Counted from the first letter of the stretch, positions 8,619 through 16,781 are shown. The stretch is DNA of 19,485 nt from JBCBJZ01 sp038522635 (GCA_038522635.1 JBCBJZ010000063.1:1-19485), one strand, 5' to 3'. Translations and numbers: made by a program. The notes: a model not told the origin generated them from the letters alone.

Positions 8619-10754
8619 TCACGTGCCCGTCCGCTTCAGATCAGCGGCTTTGCGAAACGCGCTCAACTCAGCCATCACGGCAGACGCCCGCGCGATCGGG
8701 TTGGTGAGATAAAAATCGGCCATCCCTTGCGTGAACGGCTGATCGATCATCGACGCCCCGCCATCGCCGAGCGCCCGCAAGCTGGCCAGTTCGTCGGCCT
8801 CGCCCTCATCATCGCCAGCCCCTTGCGCCGTCCCCGCGATGGCATCCAGCGCGGCCAGGTGGGGATGGGCCTCGTACATGGCTTTGCGCAACGCTTCGAT
8901 CGTGTCGAACGGCAAAACCCTGTCCAGGTTCGCCGACAACGCCCGCAGGATCGCCCAATCCTCTTTCGCATCACCAGGCGGGAACACCGCCTTTGCCGTC
9001 ATCTGCACGCGGCCTTCGGTATTGACGTAGGTGGCGCTCTTCTCGGTGTAGGCCGCCGCTGGCAGGATCAGATCGGCCCGGTGCGCACCGGCGTCCCCAT
9101 GGGTGCCCTGGTAGATCACGAAAGCCTCGCCGCAACGCGCCATGTCGAATTCATCAGCGCCGAGCAGATAGAGCACGTCGATGCTGCCGTCCTGCGCACC
9201 CGAAAGCATGTGCGCCGCGTCGCGGCCGCCGTCACCGGGCACGAAGCCAAGATCAAGCGCGCCCACCCGTGAGGCTGCCCGATGGAGCACATTGAACACG
9301 GCCCAGCCCTCGTCGCTGCCTTCCATCGCATCCATGGCGATGCGCGCGGCCACCTGCAGGATCGCTGCGCCATCCTCACGCGCCAACGCGTCGGCACCGA
9401 CGATCACAAGCGGCCGTTTGGCGGTGGCAAGTGTGCGCGCGAATGCGCCTTTGCCGGCAGCCAGTTCAGCGAGCGACTGCGCGCCCGCGCCAAGGTACTC
9501 ATAAGGGTAGGTGAGGTCCGCTTGCTCCCCGATCACGCCGATCGTGGTGCCGCCGCGGCGGTAAGCCTTACGGATGCGCGCGTTCGCCACCGGCGCATCC
9601 CGGCGCGCGTCGCAGCCGATCAGCAGGATCGCGTCGGCGTCTTCCAGCCCATCGAATGTCGCGTTGAATAGGTAGTTCGCGCGCCCTTGCGCGGGATGCA
9701 CCTTGGCGCCATCCTGACGCCCATCGATGTTGGCGATGCCAAGTGAATGCGCCAACGTCTTGAGCGCGAAAAGCTCTTCGCAACCGGCAAGATCACCGGC
9801 GATGACCCCCACGCGGTCAGGCGCGCTCCCGCCCAGTTTCTCGGCGACCACGCTGAGCGCCTGCGCCCAACTGACCGGTACCAGCTTGCCGTTCTGACGC
9901 AGGTAGGGGCGATCAAGCCTTTGCGTGCGCAGGCCGTCGGCAACATGACGCGTCTTGTCGGAGATCCACTCCTCATTCACCGCATCATTGTTGCGTGGCA
10001 AAATGCGCATCACTTCACGTCCTCGCGCATCCACTCGGATGGCAGAGCCGACCGCATCCATCACGTCGATCGTCTCAGTCTTGCGCAATTCCCAGGGTCG
10101 CGCCTGATAGGCGTAGGGCCGGTTGGTCAGCGCTCCCACCGGGCACAGGTCGATCACGTTCGCCGACAGCTCCGACAACATGCCCTTCTCAAGATAGGTC
10201 GTGATCTCGGCATCTTCGCCGCGGCCGATCAGGCCCAACTCTTCAACGCCTGCCACTTCCGTCATGAACCGAACACACCGCGTGCAGTGGATGCAGCGCG
10301 TCATGATCGTCTTGATCAGCGGCCCCAGGTGCTTGTTCTCAACCGCACGCTTGTTCTCATCGAAGCGCGACCCGCCTTTGCCATAGGCCATCGCCTGGTC
10401 CTGCAAATCGCACTCCCCGCCCTGATCGCAGATCGGGCAATCGAGCGGATGGTTGATCAGCAGGAATTCCATCACCCCCTCACGGGCCGTCTTGACGAGC
10501 GGCGAGTTGGTGCGGATCTCGGGCGGTGCGCCGTCCTTGCCGGGGCGCAGATCGTTCACGCCCATGGCGCAAGAGGCGACAGGCTTCGGCGCCCCCACAA
10601 CTTCAACAAGGCACATGCGGCAGTTGCCAGCGATCGACAGGCGCTCGTGATAGCAAAAGCGCGGGATCTCGACGCCCGTTTCTTCGCAGGCCTGCAGCAC
10701 CGTGATGCCGTCCTCGACCTCGATCGGCTCACCGTTGATGATCAGCTTGGGCAT
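8619..10754 (-). CDS. nuoG: NADH-quinone oxidoreductase subunit G
   Basis: NuoG is the largest subunit of the NADH-oxidising arm and carries electrons from NuoF to NuoI. The 711-residue product has a ferredoxin-like [2Fe-2S] N1b site (Cys34, 45, 48, 62), the N5 site with its histidine ligand (His102, Cys106, 109, 115) and the N4 site (Cys154, 157, 160, 204). The rest resembles a molybdopterin oxidoreductase domain that no longer binds cofactor. No extra N7 cysteine set is seen between N4 and that domain, as in mitochondrial-type NuoG. A low-complexity acidic stretch, GTAQGAGDDEGEADELASL, sits near the C-terminus. AAGG lies about eight bases before the ATG. It begins after a 1.3 kb break in the operon, so it may head its own transcript. 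Confidence 0.98.
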   Translation of the reverse strand: MPKLIINGEPIEVEDGITVLQACEETGVEIPRFCYHERLSIAGNCRMCLVEVVGAPKPVASCAMGVNDLRPGKDGAPPEIRTNSPLVKTAREGVMEFLLINHPLDCPICDQGGECDLQDQAMAYGKGGSRFDENKRAVENKHLGPLIKTIMTRCIHCTRCVRFMTEVAGVEELGLIGRGEDAEITTYLEKGMLSELSANVIDLCPVGALTNRPYAYQARPWELRKTETIDVMDAVGSAIRVDARGREVMRILPRNNDAVNEEWISDKTRHVADGLRTQRLDRPYLRQNGKLVPVSWAQALSVVAEKLGGSAPDRVGVIAGDLAGCEELFALKTLAHSLGIANIDGRQDGAKVHPAQGRANYLFNATFDGLEDADAILLIGCDARRDAPVANARIRKAYRRGGTTIGVIGEQADLTYPYEYLGAGAQSLAELAAGKGAFARTLATAKRPLVIVGADALAREDGAAILQVAARIAMDAMEGSDEGWAVFNVLHRAASRVGALDLGFVPGDGGRDAAHMLSGAQDGSIDVLYLLGADEFDMARCGEAFVIYQGTHGDAGAHRADLILPAAAYTEKSATYVNTEGRVQMTAKAVFPPGDAKEDWAILRALSANLDRVLPFDTIEALRKAMYEAHPHLAALDAIAGTAQGAGDDEGEADELASLRALGDGGASMIDQPFTQGMADFYLTNPIARASAVMAELSAFRKAADLKRTGT

Positions 10755-10877
10755 GGTCCGCCTTGTTCATTTGCATCGCACCTTGATGCGCAGTGCCGTG
10801 GCCCTGACTTCGCAGGCTATGTTTACGCAGTACCGAGGCCCTGCTGCTGCATGCCTAGACCGCGACAAACTGCTCAA

Positions 10878-10906
10878 GCGCAAACCCCGCATCAAACCGC
10901 TGTCAA
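10878..10906 (-). promoter_or_regulatory. Possible promoter for nuoG-birA (perfect -35, poor -10)
   Basis: On the minus strand a perfect TTGACA (10906-10901) is followed after 17 bases by TTGCGC (10883-10878), a poor match to TATAAT. It lies about 125-150 bases upstream of the nuoG ATG, in the non-coding break where an internal promoter would be expected. Only the -35 hexamer is convincing. Confidence 0.2.
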
Positions 10907-11050
10907 CGGCCGCGTTTGGGCGCGTCTTCGGCATGCACGATTCCAGCCGCGTGCACCGCAACACGCGCGCAGTGTGTCGCGTGTTCACGTGCAAACGTCA
11001 ATGGTGCACAAGGTCGAAGGCGCCCACGCCACGCCGCCGCAAAAAGCCGC

Positions 11051-11062
11051 GGCATGCATGCC
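11051..11062. repeat. Perfect 12-bp palindrome, possible operator
   Basis: GGCATGCATGCC reads identically on both strands. The core GCATGC occurs again at 10849-10854 and 10931-10936 in the same intergenic stretch. It could be a dimeric regulator's site upstream of nuoG, but GCATGC also occurs in several nuo coding regions of this window, so the assignment is weak. Confidence 0.25.
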
Positions 11063-11101
11063 CCTTCGTTCGCCATCGGGTTGTTTAGCCCAGAGTTCAT
11101 C

Positions 11102-11127
11102 CGCTTCAGGTCGAACCACCTGAGGCG
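11102..11127. repeat. Hairpin with 10-bp stem downstream of pentapeptide-repeat gene
   Basis: Left arm CGCTTCAGGT (11102-11111) pairs with ACCTGAGGCG (11118-11127) around a six-base loop, with a single G-U type mismatch. It follows the stronger hairpin at 11157-11188 in the minus-strand direction, by about 30 bases. No T-run follows it on either strand, so it is not a standard intrinsic terminator alone; it could stabilise an RNA end or form part of a leader upstream of nuoG. Confidence 0.45.
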
Positions 11128-11156
11128 CGAGATGAACGGCAAACAAACGCGTAGAC

Positions 11157-11188
11157 GTCGGTTCCGCTTCAAGCTCAAGCGAACCGAC
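11157..11188 (-). terminator. Terminator-like hairpin after the pentapeptide-repeat gene
   Basis: GTCGGTTCCGCTT (11157-11169) and AAGCGAACCGAC (11177-11188) form a 12-bp stem with one bulged base and a seven-base loop. It lies about 60 bases beyond the stop of the pentapeptide-repeat gene. On the minus strand it is followed by GTCTACGCGTTTGTTTG, which is T-containing but not a clean U-tract. It is the strongest terminator candidate in the window and sits where the operon is interrupted. Termination may be partial. Confidence 0.5.
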
Positions 11189-11249
11189 TCTAAGCCCGAA
11201 GAGCGCGTGGCGAGCCGGGCTGATCGGCCGACATTAAGCGCGCGCCGGG

Positions 11250-11603
11250 CTACTCGCAGGGCGTCGTGGTCTGTGCTTGTCCCAACTGGTTGTAGGCGGC
11301 GATCATATCGGTCACCAGGATGCCGTTGATGCTCATCCCGGCCAATTCGCAATTGCGAATGGCGACCATGCTCAAGTTGGAGTTATCGACCCGCGCATTG
11401 GCCATATTAACGCTCTCGAACGCGGCACTTGCCATGCAAGCATCGCGCAGCGCGGCAGACGAGAGGTTGACGCCGTCCATCCGCGCACTGGCGAGGTTGG
11501 TGTTCTCCATGACGACGTTGGAAAGGTTTGTTTCCTCAAATGTAGAATTAGCGAGCGAAGAATGACTAACGGCCAGAAGATCGTGGGTTTTCTTGATTTC
11601 CAT
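11250..11603 (-). CDS. Pentapeptide-repeat protein inserted between nuoF and nuoG
   Basis: The 117-residue product is a right-handed quadrilateral beta-helix protein. Large hydrophobic residues recur every fifth position without a break from Leu17 to Ile92 (L17, F22, L27, M32, L37, M42, L47, L52, M57, F62, M67, V72, L77, I82, L87, I92), giving 16 repeats or four coils, with small or Asn residues at the flanking positions. A short tail after GMSINGILVTDMIAAY probably caps the helix. There is no signal peptide, so it is likely cytosolic. The start ATG has GGCAGGA immediately upstream. The first half and the DNA ahead of it are AT-richer than the nuo genes, which suggests separate origin. Some pentapeptide proteins mimic DNA or bind gyrase, but nothing here shows such a role; the function is unknown. 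Confidence 0.85.
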   Translation of the reverse strand: MEIKKTHDLLAVSHSSLANSTFEETNLSNVVMENTNLASARMDGVNLSSAALRDACMASAAFESVNMANARVDNSNLSMVAIRNCELAGMSINGILVTDMIAAYNQLGQAQTTTPCE

Positions 11604-12058
11604 GTCCTGCCACTCGATACACGTTGCAGCGCTTCGGACCCCGATACCGCAGATCGTTACGTCCTTCAGTTCACACCCCGTTGACCTCGGGCAGGGTGCG
11701 CCGTCGCCAGCTTATGCTTGAGGTTGCATCGGCTGGTTGGCTTATACTCTTGCGAGACTTCAAGAAAATACAAGTGCCATTCGCGTGATCTGATGTCATT
11801 GTGATGAGCGTTGCGCCGTCGACTTTTGACTTAAGTTGCGCAAACCCCGCAGGAGCGAAGTTCATCAGCCGCGCCCGTTGTTATGGCATCTGTTCCGGCT
11901 CGGCCCTACCCGCAGGTGCTGAACGCAAAAGCGATCACTTTTGGATCGGTTCCGCGTCTGCGTAGAGCGCTTTTGCCTTACGCGCGTCACGCGATGCAGC
12001 TCCTGCACAGCACGCGCCTTCTGCGTGGAACGTGAGGGCGGTAGAGGCAGCGGGCCGC
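11604..12058. other. Non-coding, AT-richer stretch between pentapeptide-repeat gene and nuoF
   Basis: I find no recognisable gene in these 455 bases. A 64-codon minus-strand frame (11671-11865, ATG start) has no family features and no clear ribosome site. The part at about 11720-11850 is visibly richer in A and T than the flanking nuo genes. No clear promoter for the pentapeptide gene could be fixed, and no terminator hairpin is obvious after nuoF. Confidence 0.55.
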
Positions 12059-13366
12059 TTACTCGGCCGCCACCGGAGCGCGCACCTCGACATCGTCGCT
12101 TGGCCGCGCCGCGTAGGCGTCAATCCGCGCCTCGATCTCGTGGCGGAAATTGCGGATCAGGCCCTGAACGGGCCAAGCGGCCGCATCACCCAACGCGCAG
12201 ATCGTGTGCCCTTCGACCTGTTTTGTCACTTCAAACAGCAGATCGATCTCTTCGCGCGAGGATTCCCCGCGCGCCATGCGTTGCAGCACCCGCCACATCC
12301 ATCCCGTGCCCTCACGACACGGCGTGCACTGGCCGCAGCTCTCGTGCTTGTAGAAGTAAGAGATGCGCGCGATCGCCCGGATGATGTCGGTGGAGCGGTC
12401 CATGACGATCACCGCCGCCGTACCGAGGCCCGACTTGATTTTCATCAGCGCGTCGTAGTCCATCGTCAGCTCAGAACACGTCGGCGCCGGCACGCAGGGC
12501 ACCGACGAGCCACCGGGGATCACCGCCAACAGGTTATCCCAGCCGCCACGTACCCCGCCGCAATGCTTCTCCAAGAGCTCGCGCAGGGGAATGCCCATCT
12601 CCTCTTCGACCGTGCAAGGGCGCTCCACGTGTCCGGAGATGCAGAACAGCTTGGTGCCCGTATTGTTGGGCTTGCCGAGCGCGGAGAACCACGTTGCACC
12701 GCGCCGCAGTATTTCCGGAACGACCGCGATCGACTCCACATTGTTCACCGTCGTCGGCGCCCCGTAGAGACCGCAATTGGCCGGGAACGGCGGCTTCAGG
12801 CGGGGTTGGCCCTTTTTGCCCTCAAGGCTCTCCAGCAGCGCAGTCTCTTCGCCGCAAATGTACGCCCCAGCCCCGTGGTGCACGTAGACGTCGAAGTCCC
12901 AGCCGTGGACGTTGTTCTTGCCGAGCAGATTGGCCTCGTAGGCCTGGTCGATGGCCGCCTGTAGGTGCTCGCGCTCTCGGATAAACTCACCGCGAACATA
13001 AATGTAACAGACGTGCGCGCGCATCGCGAAGCCGGCCAGCAGACACCCCTCGATCAGTAGATGCGGATCATGCCGCATGATCTCGCGGTCTTTACAGGTG
13101 CCGGGCTCCGACTCATCGGCGTTCACCACCAGATAGGACGGGCGCGGGTCTTCCTTCGGCATGAACGACCATTTGAGGCCGGTCGGGAAACCTGCACCGC
13201 CGCGCCCGCGCAAGCCCGACGACTTCACCTCATCGATGATCCAATCGTGGCCCTGCTCAAGGAAGGACTTGGTGCGATCCCATTGGCCGCGCCGGCGCGC
13301 ACCCTCCAGGCCCCAGTCTTCAAAGCCATAGAGGTTGGTGAAGATGCGGTCTTTATCCTGCAACAT
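12059..13366 (-). CDS. nuoF: NADH-quinone oxidoreductase subunit F (NADH/FMN-binding)
   Basis: NuoF binds NADH and FMN, takes the hydride and passes electrons through the N3 [4Fe-4S] cluster to NuoG. The 435-residue product has the glycine-rich flavin/NADH loop RGRGGAGFPTG at residues 53-63, an acidic NADESEPGTCKDREI segment at 82-96, GAGAYICGEETALLESLEG at 165-183, and N3 ligands Cys344, 347, 350 (ESCGQCTPCREG) and Cys390. Length and motifs are normal. It starts 89 bases after nuoE. After its stop the operon is interrupted for 1.3 kb before nuoG, which is its direct electron acceptor in the complex. Confidence 0.98.
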   Translation of the reverse strand: MLQDKDRIFTNLYGFEDWGLEGARRRGQWDRTKSFLEQGHDWIIDEVKSSGLRGRGGAGFPTGLKWSFMPKEDPRPSYLVVNADESEPGTCKDREIMRHDPHLLIEGCLLAGFAMRAHVCYIYVRGEFIREREHLQAAIDQAYEANLLGKNNVHGWDFDVYVHHGAGAYICGEETALLESLEGKKGQPRLKPPFPANCGLYGAPTTVNNVESIAVVPEILRRGATWFSALGKPNNTGTKLFCISGHVERPCTVEEEMGIPLRELLEKHCGGVRGGWDNLLAVIPGGSSVPCVPAPTCSELTMDYDALMKIKSGLGTAAVIVMDRSTDIIRAIARISYFYKHESCGQCTPCREGTGWMWRVLQRMARGESSREEIDLLFEVTKQVEGHTICALGDAAAWPVQGLIRNFRHEIEARIDAYAARPSDDVEVRAPVAAE

Positions 13367-13455
13367 CGTCTATCGCCTTTGTCTTCCCGGCGGACTAAAG
13401 CCGCCTCGTCGTTCCGACCCGTAGGGGTGGTGCCGATCGGCGCACCGTGGGCTTG

Positions 13456-14835
13456 TCAGTCTTTGCTCGACGCCACTTCGCCCGCATCCACGCGGCGCGA
13501 GAACGAGGTCTCTTGGCCGCTGGCGAGCACCCGGGCCTGGCCCACCCAGTCCTCTCGATCGATGCGGCCAGGAAACGCCAGATAAACGCCAACCCACCGC
13601 ACCTGTGGTCGTTCCCATCCCGCGATCTGATCGAAATGGTAGATGCCAAGCTCGTTCAATCTCGTTTCGTTGACCGGCCCGATGCCTTTGATCCGCTTCA
13701 GATCATCAGCCTCGCCGCCACGGGCGTTGACGAGACCGCGAGGGCGGCTTCCAACCGCGTTCGCGCGCTCTTCGGGCGTCGCATCCTTATCGAGCCGGGC
13801 GAGCTTGGCATCGATATCGGCCTGTTCCGCTGCGCGCGCTTCATCATCACGCGGATCGGCCGGCGCGCGCGCGTGCTCCGTCTCACCCCCGGCTGTCGTG
13901 GGCGAAGCCTGCTCATCGCGGGATGCATCCTGCGCAGCCGCGTCCGTCGTCGGCGCCTGCGGTTTCGCGCCTGCCGGATCGGTGTGGGCGCCCGCATGGG
14001 CCACACCCGACACCCGCTCGCTCGTCGGTGCATCGACGATCTCATCGGCAGGCTTTCCCGCTTCCGATCGCCCTGCGCGTTGCTCGCGCTGATCATCGCC
14101 TGCGCCGTCACCTGACGCTTCAGCCGCTTGCGCAAGGGCGACTGGCTGAGCCACCGCCTGCGCTGCTGCGGCAGGTGCCGCGGTTGACCCGTTGGCGCCC
14201 GCACTGCCATGCGGTCCCGCCAAAGGCGCCTGCTGCGCGCCCTTTAACGTCGTTGCACCACCGACGGGCGCCGCATAGTGGCGCTCGATCTGCGGCCCCG
14301 GCGTCGGCTTCTCGCCGCGCGCATAGGCATCCAGCACGCGTTCCAGGGCGCCGGCATCCAGATCCTCGAAGGTCTCGCGCCCCACCTGCACGAGCGGCGC
14401 GTTCACGCATGCCCCCAGGCACTCGACCTCTTCCCACGAAAAAGCACCATCACCCGACAGCGCATGCGGCTGTTCATTGATGCGGCGCTTACAAACCGCA
14501 ATCAGATCATCGGACCCGCGCAGCATGCACGGTGTCGTGCCGCACACTTGCACATGCGCTTTGGTGCCCACCGGCGACAACTGGAACATGGTGTAGAAGG
14601 TCGCCACCTCCAGCACACGGATTTCCGGCATGTCGAGCATGTCGCCGACGTAACGGACCGCCGGTTCAGGCAACCACCCGCCGGCCTGCTCCTGAGCACG
14701 CCACAACAAGGGGATGACGGCGGAGGCCTGCTTACCGGGGGGATAATTGCCGATGGTGCTTTCGGCCCAACTTAGATTGTCGGGCGTGAAGGCAAAATCT
14801 TCGGGCTGCTGGGGGTCGAGACGGCGGACGGCCAT
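13456..14835 (-). CDS. nuoE: NADH-quinone oxidoreductase subunit E with long C-terminal extension
   Basis: NuoE is the thioredoxin-fold [2Fe-2S] (N1a) partner of NuoF in the NADH-oxidising module. Residues 1-190 form the whole conventional subunit, with ligands Cys98 and Cys103 (VCGTTPCMLRG) and Cys139 and Cys143 (ECLGACVNAP). The total length of 459 is more than twice that of the core. Residues about 195-370 are a low-complexity linker rich in Ala, Gly, Asp, Glu and Pro. Residues about 375-450 form a second small domain, beginning DDLKRIKGIGPVNETRLNELG, that looks like a helix-hairpin-helix fold and ends with VRWVGVYLAFPGRIDREDWVGQA. This tail type is known in NuoE of rhizobia and related alphaproteobacteria; its function is not settled. 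The ribosome site is weak. Confidence 0.96.
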   Translation of the reverse strand: MAVRRLDPQQPEDFAFTPDNLSWAESTIGNYPPGKQASAVIPLLWRAQEQAGGWLPEPAVRYVGDMLDMPEIRVLEVATFYTMFQLSPVGTKAHVQVCGTTPCMLRGSDDLIAVCKRRINEQPHALSGDGAFSWEEVECLGACVNAPLVQVGRETFEDLDAGALERVLDAYARGEKPTPGPQIERHYAAPVGGATTLKGAQQAPLAGPHGSAGANGSTAAPAAAAQAVAQPVALAQAAEASGDGAGDDQREQRAGRSEAGKPADEIVDAPTSERVSGVAHAGAHTDPAGAKPQAPTTDAAAQDASRDEQASPTTAGGETEHARAPADPRDDEARAAEQADIDAKLARLDKDATPEERANAVGSRPRGLVNARGGEADDLKRIKGIGPVNETRLNELGIYHFDQIAGWERPQVRWVGVYLAFPGRIDREDWVGQARVLASGQETSFSRRVDAGEVASSKD

Positions 14836-14966
14836 GGGGCGCTTTCGATGCCTTGATGATCACGGGTGAACACCACGGGTTCTAGCGCAAATTCGCCGCA
14901 AACCAAGTGCCGTGAGGCCGTCAAATCGCCCCAGGCTCGCTCACAGCCAGCGCCGCGCCCGTCGCT

Positions 14967-15347
14967 CTATACGGAGGCTGGCGTCGTCACCCAACTGAAC
15001 AACAAGATAACCGCTGCCATGGGCGCCAAAAACAGCGAGACCTGACTGTAGACGCGGAAGATCGCCGTCCACAGCAATCCGAAAGCGAGGCCGACCACGA
15101 TCGCCCCCCAATCCCCTTCCGCTGACGCAAACACCCGGGCCAACGTGAAGAGCGTGGCAAGCATCATCGCGCCGAGGCCGATCAGCACAGCGATCGCCGT
15201 CTGGTTGGCCTGCACCTCGCCTCGCGACCAACCCTGGCGTTCGGCGAACCACGAATAAGTCGCCAGCGACAGGCCCCAGCCGAAGCTCAACATCGCCCAG
15301 ACGAACAGGTTGTCCACGTAGAGGAAGTTTTGCGGGCCATCCACCAT
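14967..15347 (-). CDS. Four-helix membrane protein of unknown function between nuoD and nuoE
   Basis: I do not recognise a family for this 126-residue product. It is hydrophobic with four predicted helices at about residues 14-34, 50-73, 80-100 and 102-120, and short loops; FAERQGWSRGEVQANQ lies between helices 1 and 2. There are no cysteine, haem or metal motifs. I chose the ATG at 15347 since GGTGG lies about eight bases ahead; the frame is open to 15443, but those residues are not membrane-like and contain scattered cysteines. It lies 243 bases after nuoD and 131 bases before nuoE on the same strand. It could be an assembly or accessory membrane protein of complex I or an unrelated insertion. 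Confidence 0.72.
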   Translation of the reverse strand: MVDGPQNFLYVDNLFVWAMLSFGWGLSLATYSWFAERQGWSRGEVQANQTAIAVLIGLGAMMLATLFTLARVFASAEGDWGAIVVGLAFGLLWTAIFRVYSQVSLFLAPMAAVILLFSWVTTPASV

Positions 15348-15590
15348 CGTCACGCCACCCCGGTTGCACTCACCACACAGCCTGCGCGGTATCGACAAGC
15401 CGGCCGGACCATAACAGAGCGTGGGCCGGTCGTGCCGCAGCACCCTTCGCCATGGTTAGCACGCAGGACGTGCCGCCAAACGCTTTGAAATGCAAGGAAA
15501 AATCAACATCGACCCGTCGCCCGCCTGATCGTCGCCGGGACTTCCGCTTAAGCTCAGATGAAACCAAAAAGCGGCGTAGGCGAAGGAGCT

Positions 15591-16781
15591 CTAGCGATCG
15601 ATCTCGCCGAACACGATGTCGAGTGAGCCCAAAATCGCCGAGACGTCAGCTAGCATGTGGCCCTTGTTCATGTAGTCCATGGCCTGCAAATGCGGGAAAC
15701 CGGGCGCGCGGATTTTGCAGCGGTAAGGCCTGTTAGAGCCGTCCGACACCAGGTACACGCCGAACTCGCCCTTCGGGGCTTCGACGCAGGCGTAGACCTC
15801 GCCCTCGGGCACGTGGAAGCCTTCGGTGTACAGCTTGAAGTGATGGATCAACGCTTCCATCGAGCGCTTCATCTCGCCCCGCTTGGGCGGCGCCACCTTC
15901 TGGTCTGTGGTGGTAACGGGACCGCGGCCTTCGGGCTCGCGCAGTTTCGCGCACGCCTGCTTCATGATCGCCACCGACTGGCGCATCTCCTCCATGCGGA
16001 TCAGGTAGCGATCGTAGCAATCGCCGTTCTTGCCGACGGGGATTTCAAACGCAAATTCATCGTAGCGTTCGTAGGGTTGTGCACGCCGCAGATCCCAGGC
16101 CGCACCCGATCCGCGCACCATGACGCCCGAAAACCCGAGCTTGAAGCACTCATCGAGCGAGACCACGCCGATATCGACGTTGCGCTGCTTGAAAATGCGG
16201 TTGTTGGTGAGCAGGCCCTCGATGTCGTCACACACCTTGAGGAACGGATCGCACCACGCCTCGATGTCATCGATCAATTCAGGCGGCAGGTCCTGATGCA
16301 CGCCGCCCACCCGGAAGTAGGCCGCATGCAGACGCGCGCCCGATGCTCGCTCGTAGAACGTCATCAGCTTTTCGCGCTCTTCAAAGCCCCACAGCGGCGG
16401 CGTCAACGCCCCCACATCCAACGCTTGCGTGGTGACGTTGAGCAGATGCGACAGGATGCGGCCAATCTCGTTATAGAGCACCCGAATGAGAGAGGCGCGC
16501 CGCGGCACCTCGATCTCCAGCAGTTTCTCGGCCGCCAGGCAGAAGGCGTGCTCCTGGTTCATCGGCGCGACGTAATCGAGGCGATCGAAATAGGGTATCG
16601 CCTGGAGATACGTCTTGTGCTCGATCAGCTTCTCCGTGCCGCGATGCAGCAGACCGATGTGCGGATCAACGCGTTCGACCACTTCCCCGTCCAGTTCGAG
16701 CACGAGGCGCAGCACGCCGTGGGCTGCGGGATGCTGTGGGCCGAAGTTGATGTTGAATTGACGGATGTCGGTTTCGGCCAT
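15591..16781 (-). CDS. nuoD: NADH-quinone oxidoreductase subunit D (49 kDa-type)
   Basis: NuoD forms, with NuoB, the ubiquinone-binding pocket near cluster N2; it derives from the large subunit of [NiFe] hydrogenases but lacks the metal ligands. The 396-residue product has GPQHPAAHGVLRL at residues 14-26, HIGLLHRGTEKL at 41-52 and DRLDYVAPMNQEHAF at 66-80. His21 and Tyr70 correspond to the quinone-headgroup residues His38 and Tyr87 of Thermus Nqo4. It ends in the usual VFGEIDR. The start is the ATG at 16781, with GAGGAAGAG upstream; a longer frame to 16868 has no conserved residues. It is separate from nuoC, unlike the fused enterobacterial form. Confidence 0.98.
   Translation of the reverse strand: MAETDIRQFNINFGPQHPAAHGVLRLVLELDGEVVERVDPHIGLLHRGTEKLIEHKTYLQAIPYFDRLDYVAPMNQEHAFCLAAEKLLEIEVPRRASLIRVLYNEIGRILSHLLNVTTQALDVGALTPPLWGFEEREKLMTFYERASGARLHAAYFRVGGVHQDLPPELIDDIEAWCDPFLKVCDDIEGLLTNNRIFKQRNVDIGVVSLDECFKLGFSGVMVRGSGAAWDLRRAQPYERYDEFAFEIPVGKNGDCYDRYLIRMEEMRQSVAIMKQACAKLREPEGRGPVTTTDQKVAPPKRGEMKRSMEALIHHFKLYTEGFHVPEGEVYACVEAPKGEFGVYLVSDGSNRPYRCKIRAPGFPHLQAMDYMNKGHMLADVSAILGSLDIVFGEIDR

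Larger units (their letters stand above)
10755..11249. other. Non-coding stretch between nuoG and the pentapeptide-repeat gene
   Basis: No convincing gene is visible on either strand in these 495 bases. The open frames here are arginine-rich antisense-type frames without family features. It contains an 8-bp inverted repeat (AACACGCG at 10960-10967, CGCGTGTT at 10978-10985), a perfect 12-bp palindrome at 11051-11062, two stronger hairpins at 11102-11188 (listed separately) and a candidate -35 box. It probably serves as an operon-internal 3' and 5' untranslated region with regulatory content. Confidence 0.6.

Noticed and set aside
10702..11088. Plus-strand Arg/Lys-rich frame across the nuoG upstream region, reminiscent of a small basic DNA-binding protein
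   Set aside because: It starts inside nuoG antisense, has no repeated KKAA-type motif and no ribosome site; the basic composition follows from base content.
11718..11748. Plus-strand promoter-like TTGAGG...TATACT
   Set aside because: Spacing is 19 bases and no plus-strand gene follows.
11671..11865. 64-codon minus-strand frame ahead of the pentapeptide-repeat gene
   Set aside because: It has an ATG and lies in otherwise empty DNA, but no ribosome site, no recognisable domain and an ordinary length for a chance frame.
12032..12964. Plus-strand open frame of 310 codons opposite nuoF
   Set aside because: Antisense shadow of a highly conserved gene; Arg- and His-rich without motifs.
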